Notes: a model not told the origin generated them from the letters alone. A stretch of DNA of 10,944 bases from Methanobacteriota archaeon (GCA_002702945.1 PADF01000004.1:1-10944), one strand, 5' to 3'. Shown: positions 1-7,010, numbered from the stretch's first letter. Translations and numbers: made by a program.

Positions 1-784
1 CAGTTCCGACAAAGTATGATGTATCATCATATTTCGATATTGAAGAAATCTTCTGAGAAACTCCTAGATTAAGAGATGAAGATGTCCAAGTTGTAGTATT
101 GTATCTGTATAACATACCTTCGGAAGAACCAACAATTAGGTCTTCTGTAGAATCTTGGTAAGAATAAGTTAGATATGTATTGGATTGCGTTAATTTTGAG
201 ATAAAACCACCATCTTGGCCATAAATATGAGTATTAGAATCCATAGCTGAAAATGTAATTTGATTATTCTCTAAAACTTCAAATGCCAAAAATCCTGATG
301 CAACCATGCCAGTTTGAAATCCGGTTGCTCCTAGTTGATTATACTCGTATGCCTTTCTAGCCCCGGTATAATATGCAATCCAAACATTACCTTCATTGTC
401 CCAATCAATATCATCAGGAGTAGAGGAAATATTATGTTGATATACTATCTGTTTTGATGACATGCTGAAAACCAACAGTCCTGACTCATATGATGCTGCA
501 AGTAGTTGTTGGGCATTATCCAAACGAGCACTTGTCATTACAAGATTGGATTGGAAGGTCCATATAGAATTAAATTCACCTTGCGATAATGTCTGTTGAC
601 TGATTTCTCCATTTTTAGTAACAGTCAGTAGTGAATTATCAGATAAAATCTCGCTGTAGACTATCAAACTACTACTATCTGTAACTCCAGAATAAACTAA
701 ATTTGATTCTGCATTTACACTAGTTGAATAAGTAGAAAATGGGAGAAGCAACAAAATAAAAACCATCAATATACTTCGCTTCAT
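1..784 (-). CDS. Secreted beta-propeller-like protein, N-terminal part (C-terminus outside window)
   Basis: An open frame runs from the ATG at 782-784 to the left edge without a stop (261 complete codons), so the C-terminus is missing. The N-terminus is a classical signal peptide: MKRS, a hydrophobic core (ILMVFILLLLPF), then a likely cleavage site after SVNA (residue 25). The mature part is rich in Ser, Thr, Asn, Tyr and Gln, and repeats short strand-like segments ending in Gly or Asn turns, for example DWDNEGNVWIAYY, DLIVGSSEGMLYRY and DDTSYFVGT. This is the look of WD40, PQQ or Kelch-like propeller blades, but no specific family is recognised. No cysteine is seen. It lies 51 bases downstream of the coiled-coil gene on the same strand. 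There is no Shine-Dalgarno before the ATG, but a TATA-like AT-rich block lies about 25 bases upstream, so it may be transcribed separately as a leaderless mRNA. It probably acts outside the cell; substrate unknown. Confidence 0.75.
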   Translation of the reverse strand, partial: MKRSILMVFILLLLPFSTYSTSVNAESNLVYSGVTDSSSLIVYSEILSDNSLLTVTKNGEISQQTLSQGEFNSIWTFQSNLVMTSARLDNAQQLLAASYESGLLVFSMSSKQIVYQHNISSTPDDIDWDNEGNVWIAYYTGARKAYEYNQLGATGFQTGMVASGFLAFEVLENNQITFSAMDSNTHIYGQDGGFISKLTQSNTYLTYSYQDSTEDLIVGSSEGMLYRYNTTTWTSSSLNLGVSQKISSISKYDDTSYFVGT

Positions 785-800
785 GTATCTGCCAAGAAGC

Positions 801-818
801 GTTATTTTATCAATAAGT
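801..818 (-). promoter_or_regulatory. Putative TATA-like promoter element for the secreted protein gene
   Basis: On the minus strand the block reads ACTTATTGATAAAATAAC, centred about 25 bases before the ATG at 784. That is the distance expected if transcription starts at or next to the start codon. No Shine-Dalgarno lies between it and the ATG. The same 10-mer ACTTATTGAT occurs at a similar distance before the transporter gene at 9496. This is inference from spacing and composition only. Confidence 0.35.
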
Positions 819-835
819 CGCTATTTTTGATTCGT

Positions 836-3169
836 TCAATCTTCATCTTCTTCAGATTTCTCTTTACTTTTACCCATTGAACTAGGAGGTGGTGCACCTC
901 TTGTTTTCTTTACTGGCTGAAGCATATGCTTAACAGGCGTAAGTGTCGAAACACCGGTTTTGGGCTGAACTTGTGGAGTAAGGCTGGTTGTAATCGGCTT
1001 CAGTGTTGTTGTTGAAACAGTTGATACAGGTTCTTCACCCTCTAATTCAATACCCGATTGTTGAGGTTGAAGGGTTGAAACTACTGGCTTTAGTTCAGCA
1101 GTACCCATTTTCTGAACAGGTTTAGGAAGTTCAACTGATGGTTTAGGTTCTGGTGAAATAACTGGGGATTTAATCGGTCTAACTAATGGTGAAGTAGGAG
1201 CTAGTGGTTTAGAACTAGTTTCAGGGGCACGCATTCCAGATAATCCCATCCTCGGTTGATTTTCACTAGAACCTGCAAGAATTCCTCGCATTGGCCTTCC
1301 TCCAGAAGAACCTAGCAGTGAAGGTCTTGCTCCAAGAACTGAAGGATCTGGTAATGCTGCTTGTTGTGGACGATCTTGACCAGAAATTGATTGCATCCAC
1401 ATCTGGCGCTTTTCAGCTCTTGAATCTACATTTTGTAAATCTCTAAATTCCTTTTCTCTAGTCTTGAATTCAGATTCAGTACTGTCAATCTCGCCCTGGA
1501 TTTGCTTTTCAACTGCGTCTCGCATCTTTGTTTCGGCAGTTTCCTTGAAGTTGTCCATTTGCTCGGTTAGATTTTGTAATCTGTCTCTGATTTCAGCCCT
1601 CTTCAATCCTAACTGTGCCTCAATTTCTGCTCTAATCAATGCCTCTCGCTTTCTAACTTCAATCAATGCCTTATTGCGCATAATTTCTTCACGCTTGTCT
1701 AACTGTCGCTCTAGTTGTGAAGCAACTTCGCTTTCCTTGCGTGTCTTGAATTGTTCAAGACGGTCTTCCATATCAACTTCTAATTCTAGAGCCGTTTCTT
1801 CCTTCAATAACTCAAGATGAGTTTCAAATGTTAATCTTTCATTTCTTAGACCTGCATCAATTTCTGACATGATGGCTTTACGAGCTGCAGTTTCACGTGA
1901 TTGGAACTCAAGTTCAAGTCTCTCAGACCAGTCAGTCTTCTTAGAGTCGTATTGCTGTTCGAGTAGTTCTCTAAGTTCATTTTCTCGATCATAGCGGAAT
2001 CTAGCAAGTCGGTTTTGTATTTCTGCTTCTCTCGCATTTCGATAACTTGTAAATTCGGATTCCATTCTTAATTCCAGTTCATTATCAATTTCCTGTTTCA
2101 GTGTTCGTGAAATATCATCAACTGCCTTGGAGAATGTAATATCGTATTTCTCTCTAAGCCTAACCTTTCTCTCGGCTAACTTTTCTAGATGTTTGGTCTC
2201 AAGTTGATTTTCAATTTCAACTCTCAATTCATCTCGTCTTCTAGCAATTGCTAGTTCGACATCTTCCCGCATCTGCTCTTCAAGGTCAGTAGTTTCATTC
2301 CTGAGTCTCTCTTCTAATTCGACTTGAATTTGTTGAGCAATATCCTCTTCTAAACGCAGACTTCTACGATCATATTCAGCCTTCAAGCGTGCTTCTCTTT
2401 GTTTCAATCGTGCCCTTAGTTGTTGCTCTAAACGAGTTCTAATCCCTCGGCGTAATTGCTCTTCACGCTCAGATAACTTAGCAGAATGACTTTCTTCTAA
2501 GCGACTTAATTCACTACTTTCCATATCCTTGAATCTAGATTCCATTTCCTCGGAAATTGATGATTCCATCTCTCTAATTCTATGTTGTAGTTCTTGATTA
2601 TAATCGAGTGCTATCCGTTCTTTTTGAACCTCAAGTCTTTGTCTGTGCTCATCCTGTAGTTCTGCTTCAATTTCTTGTTTTAGACGTTCTTTATGTTCAT
2701 CTAAACGTAGATCTTGTTCAATTTCATACTTTTCTTGGAGGACTTCAACCTGTCTAGCAAGTCTCAATTCATATTCAGAACGAAGTCTGCCTTCTTCTTG
2801 AGCAAGTGCTTCTCTTTCTAATTCAGAGAGTTCATTTTCCATCGATTCTCGCATCTCTTTTTCTAGAGCATCTAATGTTAACTCATGTTGAACTGCTAAG
2901 TCTGTCGCCAATGTCTCTTGCATTGCTATTACTCGCTCTGCAATGGCTTGTTGCCTAAGTCTCCTTTCTCTACGAATATCGGCACGCAGTCTTTCTTCTT
3001 GACGAAATCTAGCACTGGTTAATTCAGCTTGGTCAATTGATTGACCTGAAGAATTAGTAAATTGGGAACGTAATGCTGCCAATGATAATTTATCAGCATT
3101 GATTCTTTTGCTACGAGCGACATCTAATGCCTCTCCCATCTTGCTATCGCTAGTACCCATAGAACCCAT
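836..3169 (-). CDS. Large coiled-coil rod protein with proline-rich C-terminal tail, function unknown
   Basis: The product is 777 residues in three parts. Residues 1-46 are a short polar head. Residues ~47-590 are almost continuously Glu, Arg, Leu and Gln-rich heptad-like helix. Residues ~600-777 are a low-complexity Pro/Ser/Thr/Lys tail ending in an acidic cluster (EKSEEDED). There is no proline before residue 601 and no cysteine anywhere, which fits one very long uninterrupted coiled coil. A loose motif [KR]xEI[ED]xxL recurs (near residues 166, 318, 360 and 515, with weaker forms at 383 and 436) without strict periodicity. No Walker A/B, hinge, membrane segment or signal peptide is seen, so it is not an SMC/Rad50 ATPase; a cytoplasmic structural or scaffold role is inferred. 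The ATG at 3167-3169 was chosen because a TATA-like block lies about 26 bases upstream; Met4 and Met11 are alternatives. There is no Shine-Dalgarno. It is separated from the zinc-ribbon operon by 116 bases. Confidence 0.85.
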   Translation of the reverse strand: MGSMGTSDSKMGEALDVARSKRINADKLSLAALRSQFTNSSGQSIDQAELTSARFRQEERLRADIRRERRLRQQAIAERVIAMQETLATDLAVQHELTLDALEKEMRESMENELSELEREALAQEEGRLRSEYELRLARQVEVLQEKYEIEQDLRLDEHKERLKQEIEAELQDEHRQRLEVQKERIALDYNQELQHRIREMESSISEEMESRFKDMESSELSRLEESHSAKLSEREEQLRRGIRTRLEQQLRARLKQREARLKAEYDRRSLRLEEDIAQQIQVELEERLRNETTDLEEQMREDVELAIARRRDELRVEIENQLETKHLEKLAERKVRLREKYDITFSKAVDDISRTLKQEIDNELELRMESEFTSYRNAREAEIQNRLARFRYDRENELRELLEQQYDSKKTDWSERLELEFQSRETAARKAIMSEIDAGLRNERLTFETHLELLKEETALELEVDMEDRLEQFKTRKESEVASQLERQLDKREEIMRNKALIEVRKREALIRAEIEAQLGLKRAEIRDRLQNLTEQMDNFKETAETKMRDAVEKQIQGEIDSTESEFKTREKEFRDLQNVDSRAEKRQMWMQSISGQDRPQQAALPDPSVLGARPSLLGSSGGRPMRGILAGSSENQPRMGLSGMRAPETSSKPLAPTSPLVRPIKSPVISPEPKPSVELPKPVQKMGTAELKPVVSTLQPQQSGIELEGEEPVSTVSTTTLKPITTSLTPQVQPKTGVSTLTPVKHMLQPVKKTRGAPPPSSMGKSKEKSEEDED

Positions 3170-3186
3170 CCAGTATCATATGGACT

Positions 3187-3203
3187 TTTTATCATACATA
3201 AGG
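3187..3203 (-). promoter_or_regulatory. Putative TATA-like element for the coiled-coil gene
   Basis: The minus strand reads CCTTATGTATGATAAAA, with its centre about 26 bases before the ATG at 3169. This fits a leaderless transcript. A second AT-rich block (CAATAAAATAT, about 3243-3253) lies further upstream and is an alternative. Weak sequence-only evidence. Confidence 0.3.
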
Positions 3204-3276
3204 GGCGCGATGAATTTGCATACCAACATGCTGATTTCAAGATATTTTATTGGTGAGCAAAGATAGTTCTAGGCAT

Positions 3277-3294
3277 CAAAATAAATTAAAATGA
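3277..3294 (-). terminator. Putative T-rich terminator of the metal operon
   Basis: On the minus strand the end of the zinc-ribbon gene and the bases after its TAA read TTCATTTTAATTTATTTTG. Two T4 runs and a T3 run lie within about 18 bases, without a stem. Intrinsic archaeal termination typically needs only such T-rich tracts, and a separate promoter-like block follows before the next gene. Confidence 0.35.
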
Positions 3295-3684
3295 AACAGT
3301 GAATTTTGTATCACAGGCAGGACAATCAATATTTCTCTTACCGGGTTTTCTTTTCATTCTCAGCCTTCTATCACATCCAGGACATGTGACTTCAACTCTA
3401 GGAACATTAGGGTGAACTGTGAAATTATAACTGCACGAAGCACATTGAATATTTGCTGGACGCTTGTCAACACCAACAACTAGAACTTTTTCACACTCAG
3501 GACAACTAACTTTTTCTTCCTTCCATTTTCTTCTGGTTACTGGATGTTCTACTTTGACTTTAGAATCACACATAGAACATTGAATTTCACCCAATTCAGG
3601 AGGTAATAATTCTTGACATTTGGGGCAAGAAAGCGGAGGTGGTGCTATACGAGATTCTATTCTTACCTCTTTTTCTTCATCCAT
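3286..3684 (-). CDS. Triple zinc-ribbon protein (12 Cys), third gene of metal operon
   Basis: This 132-residue protein contains six CxxC knuckles and no other cysteine: C20/C23, C36/C39, C61/C64, C81/C84, C101/C104 and C121/C124. They pair naturally into three zinc ribbons. Ribbons 2 and 3 have identical internal spacing (16 residues between knuckles) and lie exactly 40 residues apart. Ribbon 1 is 41 residues before ribbon 2 and has a shorter 12-residue gap. Each ribbon reads CPxC, a basic or hydrophobic linker, an (I/V)xC-type second knuckle and a hydrophobic strand, indicating tandem duplication. It has no membrane segment or signal, so it is probably cytoplasmic, binding about three Zn or other metal ions and perhaps a nucleic acid or partner protein through the Arg/Lys-rich linkers (RRKWKEEK, RRLRMKRKPGKR). 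It starts 4 bases after the stop of the winged-helix gene, with a strong Shine-Dalgarno, so the two are co-translated. Specific function unknown. Confidence 0.85.
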   Translation of the reverse strand: MDEEKEVRIESRIAPPPLSCPKCQELLPPELGEIQCSMCDSKVKVEHPVTRRKWKEEKVSCPECEKVLVVGVDKRPANIQCASCSYNFTVHPNVPRVEVTCPGCDRRLRMKRKPGKRNIDCPACDTKFTVSF

Positions 3685-3688
3685 AAAC

Positions 3689-4168
3689 TCACTTCTCCTC
3701 TTCCATCAACACTATTTTTCCAGGTACGAAATTCCAAGGTATCTCTAATTCAATACCGAGGTCTTCTGCTAATTTTTCGAATAATAATTTTGCTCCTACC
3801 TTATCCCTAGAACCTTCCAATGAGATCATGTGAATTCCTGATTTAGATTCTAATAATTCTCCAATTGAATGCCCAATCTCTGCTTGATTAGAATTTACAA
3901 TATTATTTACTGGCTTAATTATTCCTGGCATTTCAACTACTGTTGAAATTCTCCACCACCTAGCTCTTCCAACATCCCTATGATTCTCAACCAAATTTAG
4001 AGAGGCTAATTTCTTCAAATGGTGATAGAGGTTGTAACGGTCGACATTGACTATGGATTGTAGTTGTACAGTACTCATCTCAGGATTATCCGATAAGGTA
4101 GAATATAGATTTCTACGTGTGGGATGTGCGAGAGCGGCAGTGATTGGGTCTGCTTGAACTCTAGCCAT
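3689..4168 (-). CDS. ArsR-like winged-helix transcriptional regulator without cysteines
   Basis: The N-terminal half is a winged helix. In numbering from the preferred ATG, DPITAALAHPTRRNLYSTL (about 7-25) is the first helix. STVQLQSIVNVDRYNLYHHLKKL (about 32-54) is the helix-turn-helix with its recognition helix. LVENHRDVGRARWWRI (about 58-73) is the wing. The remaining ~85 residues form a small alpha/beta C-terminal domain (GIHMISLEGSRDKVGAKLLFEKLAEDLG) of no recognised family. ArsR/SmtB metal sensors usually use Cys or His ligands; this protein has no cysteine, so its effector is unclear. The ATG at 4168 is preferred because AGGTG lies a few bases upstream; a GTG at 4183 would add five residues but has no Shine-Dalgarno. 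It lies 34 bases after the ATPase stop (19 from the GTG) and 4 bases before the zinc-ribbon gene. It likely autoregulates the operon (inference). Confidence 0.8.
   Translation of the reverse strand: MARVQADPITAALAHPTRRNLYSTLSDNPEMSTVQLQSIVNVDRYNLYHHLKKLASLNLVENHRDVGRARWWRISTVVEMPGIIKPVNNIVNSNQAEIGHSIGELLESKSGIHMISLEGSRDKVGAKLLFEKLAEDLGIELEIPWNFVPGKIVLMEEEK
3695..3700 (-). promoter_or_regulatory. Shine-Dalgarno of the zinc-ribbon gene inside the end of the upstream gene
   Basis: The minus strand reads GAGGAGAAGTGAGTTTATG. GAGGAG is a strong match to the anti-Shine-Dalgarno, with 10 bases to the ATG at 3684. The TGA in the same string is the stop of the winged-helix gene. This fixes the start and points to coupled translation. 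It is the clearest Shine-Dalgarno in the window. Confidence 0.75.
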
Positions 4169-4172
4169 CTTC

Positions 4173-4193
4173 GCACCTAACACTAAGAGGTGC
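4173..4193 (-). promoter_or_regulatory. Inverted repeat overlapping the regulator's ribosome binding site
   Basis: A perfect 6-base inverted repeat, GCACCT / AGGTGC, is separated by 9 bases in the gap between the ATPase stop and the regulator ATG. On the mRNA the distal arm AGGTGC contains the putative Shine-Dalgarno of the ATG at 4168. The hairpin could therefore mask the site until ribosomes finishing the ATPase gene arrive. It could equally be a DNA operator or chance. Confidence 0.35.
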
Positions 4194-4202
4194 CACTAGG
4201 GT

Positions 4203-6956
4203 TTAAGATGTCGCGTGTAAATCTATTTCGGGAGTATTTTGTTTGACTGATTGAGTGAAGTAATGTTGTTTGAATTGCTTGAATACCGCAATAGTATCAA
4301 ACCACAAGGTTTTGGTTATGGCAATTAAAATCGCTAACACATTATCTTTACCTGCAAGCCTTGCTCCATTCAAAATTACCAATAAGACTGATGCTTCGTG
4401 AATCAATACCCCTACCCATAATTGATCATACCATCCATTTATTACAGCGATGACTAATGTGAATGTAATCAACATAGAAATTGCAATATTTCCTACAATA
4501 GCATTATGCATCTTTCTAGACAAATCATGTAATTCAATTAGAGTTCGTGGTTCATCACCAGGGAACATGATGTCTGCTGCATCCATATTTACTGACTCTC
4601 CTGTACCAACAGCGATACCAACATCGGCTACTGCAAGAGCTGCTGAATCATTAAATCCATCTCCTACCATCATTGTAACATGGGTTTGCGATCTTTTCTC
4701 AACCCAAGTAACCTTTTGTTCTGGAGATAATCCTCCATGAGCAGATTTATCCGGTAGGCCGATTTGTGATGCGAAATTACTTACTGAGGATTGTTGGTCT
4801 CCTGAAAGAATCTCAACAGAAATAGAACGATTATTAAAGCCATGAATCAACTCTTTACTTCCTGTACGTGTATCGTCATGAATAAATGTAAATAGGGCAA
4901 TTGCAGTGCCTTCTCGTGCTAAAATACTCATCCCAATTCCTTGTTTCTTCGCCTCACCAATCGCTTTTGAAATGTCTTTGTCCATTTTAATTTTATACAT
5001 ATCAGCCATATCAGCACGGATGAAATATACTTCTTTACCTGAAACTGTACCTTTTACACCCGCTTCAATATCATTAATGCCAGAGACTTGGGTAGGAGAT
5101 ATCTCTAGTAGTTTCAAATGCTCTAAAATTGCTTGAGCGTATGGGTGCGATGATCTTTTCTCAAGGCCACCCGCAAGTGCTAAAGTTGCTTTCTTCTGCT
5201 TACCTTTAGCAATAATTATTTCACCAATTTTAGGTTTACCAGAAGTTAGAGTTCCGGTTTTATCTAATAGTACATGGTTTACTTTCGATAATCGTTCTAA
5301 GATATCGCCGCCCCTTACGATAGCACCCATTCTTGATGAGCGTGATAAAGCGGCTGCATGAGGCATCGCAGCAGCCATTAACAATGCACACGGGCAAGCA
5401 ACAACCCATAACAGCAAGATAATCTTCCAATCATCAGGGAATACAGTATACCACACAATTAAAGCACCGAAAAGAACTATTGGAACCCAAATAGCCGAGA
5501 ACTTCTCGATTAGATTTTGAATTTCGGGTTTCTGCTCTTTGAAACTGTGAACTGCTTCGATAATACCAGAGAGTCTTGTTTCATTACCAACTGCTGTAAC
5601 TTCAAGTAAAACTGGTCCTCTAGCAAGTATTAGACCAGCATGAATTTCATCGCCTACTGACACTTCAACTGGTGCTGATTCCCCGGTTAATGGTGCTTTA
5701 TCTAAAGCACCAAAGCCCTCGATAATTTTGCCATCGGCAGGTATTAGTTCACCACTTCTAACCTCAATTATATCTCCATGATGTAATAAATCAAGTGAGA
5801 TAATTTCGCTTTCATCATCCTTTTTTGGATTTTGATTAAATAACATAGATTGTGAATTGGAAATATTAGATGGCGCTAATTGAAAAGAAAGATTTTCGAT
5901 TTTCACATTTTTTTCTTTATTTTTCTTAGATTTAGAAATCATTCTTCTGGCGGTTCTTGGGATTCGGTCTAATCCCCCTTGCATTGCTTTACGAGCCTTT
6001 TCAAGAGCTGAGTTCTCTAAATGTGATGCAATTGAAACTAAAATAACAACCATCAATGCTTCTTCCCAAAAACCAATTATTGAGGCCCCAATGACAGCGG
6101 TACTTGTCAAAACTTGAAAGCCCATTTGTCTTGACAAAAGACTAGCTATAGCCTCATTGAACATTTGTAAGCCGCCAACAAATATTCCAATTGAAGCGAT
6201 AAAACCAATCATTAATTTTGGCATACTAACCATTTCTCCAAGCATTATTATTACCAATATGGGAATTGCAACCATCCCACCAAATAACCTCCACTGATCA
6301 GGTCTCAATCTAGTACTAGATACTTCATTGTAAATCGGTTTAGTTCCAATAATCTTTGTCAAAGAGTTATCTCTAAGTTCAAGCATTTTTTTACTAGGTG
6401 CTGGAAGTAACTGAACTAGGATTTGATTATCTTTGTTCACTTCTACATCTAAAATACCGGGTTGTCTAAGGAGTAATTTTTCAACATCTCTTAGACTAAT
6501 TTTATTTCTTTTTGCTACAACTCTTGCATTTACTCCAGATAATTGATAAAACGAAAGATTCGGTGGATGCCCCAGCGATTTTAGCACTGAACTAACTTGA
6601 GAGACAAAACCATGTTCTAAATCTACTTTCAAACTTACTTCACCAGTTGTGGCTGAGACTTTTACTTCAGTTGTATGTAATAGATGGTCAAGCGCATTGA
6701 AGGCTTTACTGGCACAATCCGGACAGTCCATACCAACTAATGGCCATTGTACTTCATAGATTCCATTAGGTTGTTCGACCACTGTATCATCGATTATTTC
6801 GGCCTCTAAAATTTGCTTTTCTAATTCTGAATCAGCGGGTGATGGTTGCTTCTTTTTTACTATTTTTGGTAATTTTAATTTGGATTTAGAAGCCTTCTTA
6901 GTTTTAGTTTCATCTTCGAGGGAGAGAAAGTTCTCAGCATTATCTTTCTCCGCCAT
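4203..6956 (-). CDS. P1B-type heavy-metal-transporting P-type ATPase
   Basis: The protein has 917 residues and drives ATP-dependent movement of a soft or transition metal across the cytoplasmic membrane. In order: a Lys-rich tail (1-60); a heavy-metal-associated domain with GMDCPDC (75-81); a second ferredoxin-like domain without CxxC (~143-186); TM helices 1-4 (~221-312); actuator domain with TGES (424-427); the CPC metal site in TM6 (521-523); phosphorylation site DKTGT (565-569); the HP dipeptide of the nucleotide domain (604-605); GDGFND (765-770); and TM7-8 with HEAS (853-856). CPC excludes the CPH and SPC classes. TM8 matches neither the MxxSS of Cu(I) pumps nor the DxG of classical ZntA/CadA, but a HEG(S/T)-type variant known in other Zn/Cd-like ATPases, so Zn/Cd-type specificity is inferred. 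The actuator domain begins with an unusual ~40-residue polar insert (~343-385). First gene of the operon with the regulator and zinc-ribbon protein. The start ATG lies about 45 bases after a good TATA box. Confidence 0.92.
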   Translation of the reverse strand: MAEKDNAENFLSLEDETKTKKASKSKLKLPKIVKKKQPSPADSELEKQILEAEIIDDTVVEQPNGIYEVQWPLVGMDCPDCASKAFNALDHLLHTTEVKVSATTGEVSLKVDLEHGFVSQVSSVLKSLGHPPNLSFYQLSGVNARVVAKRNKISLRDVEKLLLRQPGILDVEVNKDNQILVQLLPAPSKKMLELRDNSLTKIIGTKPIYNEVSSTRLRPDQWRLFGGMVAIPILVIIMLGEMVSMPKLMIGFIASIGIFVGGLQMFNEAIASLLSRQMGFQVLTSTAVIGASIIGFWEEALMVVILVSIASHLENSALEKARKAMQGGLDRIPRTARRMISKSKKNKEKNVKIENLSFQLAPSNISNSQSMLFNQNPKKDDESEIISLDLLHHGDIIEVRSGELIPADGKIIEGFGALDKAPLTGESAPVEVSVGDEIHAGLILARGPVLLEVTAVGNETRLSGIIEAVHSFKEQKPEIQNLIEKFSAIWVPIVLFGALIVWYTVFPDDWKIILLLWVVACPCALLMAAAMPHAAALSRSSRMGAIVRGGDILERLSKVNHVLLDKTGTLTSGKPKIGEIIIAKGKQKKATLALAGGLEKRSSHPYAQAILEHLKLLEISPTQVSGINDIEAGVKGTVSGKEVYFIRADMADMYKIKMDKDISKAIGEAKKQGIGMSILAREGTAIALFTFIHDDTRTGSKELIHGFNNRSISVEILSGDQQSSVSNFASQIGLPDKSAHGGLSPEQKVTWVEKRSQTHVTMMVGDGFNDSAALAVADVGIAVGTGESVNMDAADIMFPGDEPRTLIELHDLSRKMHNAIVGNIAISMLITFTLVIAVINGWYDQLWVGVLIHEASVLLVILNGARLAGKDNVLAILIAITKTLWFDTIAVFKQFKQHYFTQSVKQNTPEIDLHATS

Positions 6957-6965
6957 GCTAGTTCT

Positions 6966-6979
6966 AAGAAATTATTCTT
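6966..6979. promoter_or_regulatory. Candidate operator between TATA box and ATPase start
   Basis: AAGAA-ATTA-TTCTT is a perfect 5-base inverted repeat with a 4-base spacer. It lies 10-23 bases before the ATPase ATG and over the transcription start predicted from the TATA box at 7001-7008. A repressor bound here would block initiation. The operon encodes its own winged-helix protein, the obvious candidate binder. Short AT-rich palindromes occur by chance, so this is tentative. Confidence 0.3.
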
Positions 6980-6999
6980 CATCAATTCTTGCATCATAG

Positions 7000-7010
7000 G
7001 ATTATAAATC
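7000..7010. promoter_or_regulatory. Symmetric TATA box in the divergent ATPase / phosphatase promoter region
   Basis: GATTATAAATC is a GATT/AATC inverted repeat around ATA. Read on the minus strand it gives TTTATAAT, a good archaeal TATA box whose expected start site (about 6978) leaves a leader of about 20 bases for the ATPase. On the plus strand TTATAAAT gives an expected start near 7031, about 31 bases before the phosphatase ATG. It is the best TATA candidate in the 105-base gap for either direction. Confidence 0.5.

Noticed and set aside
1464..1820. Plus-strand open frame of 118 codons inside the coiled-coil gene
   Set aside because: It is antisense to a long, compositionally convincing gene; its Ser/Ile/Leu-rich product is what the complement of Glu/Arg/Leu-rich codons gives.
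836..3169. SMC/Rad50-type ATPase
   Set aside because: There is no Walker A, Walker B or signature motif, and no hinge or CxxC hook; only the coiled coil is shared.
3218..3231. GCAT-ACCAAC-ATGC inverted repeat upstream of the coiled-coil gene
   Set aside because: The four-base arms are expected by chance and are not positioned over a likely promoter or ribosome binding site.
4450..5136. Two plus-strand open frames inside the ATPase gene
   Set aside because: They are antisense to conserved ATPase motifs, with no start signals and no recognisable product.
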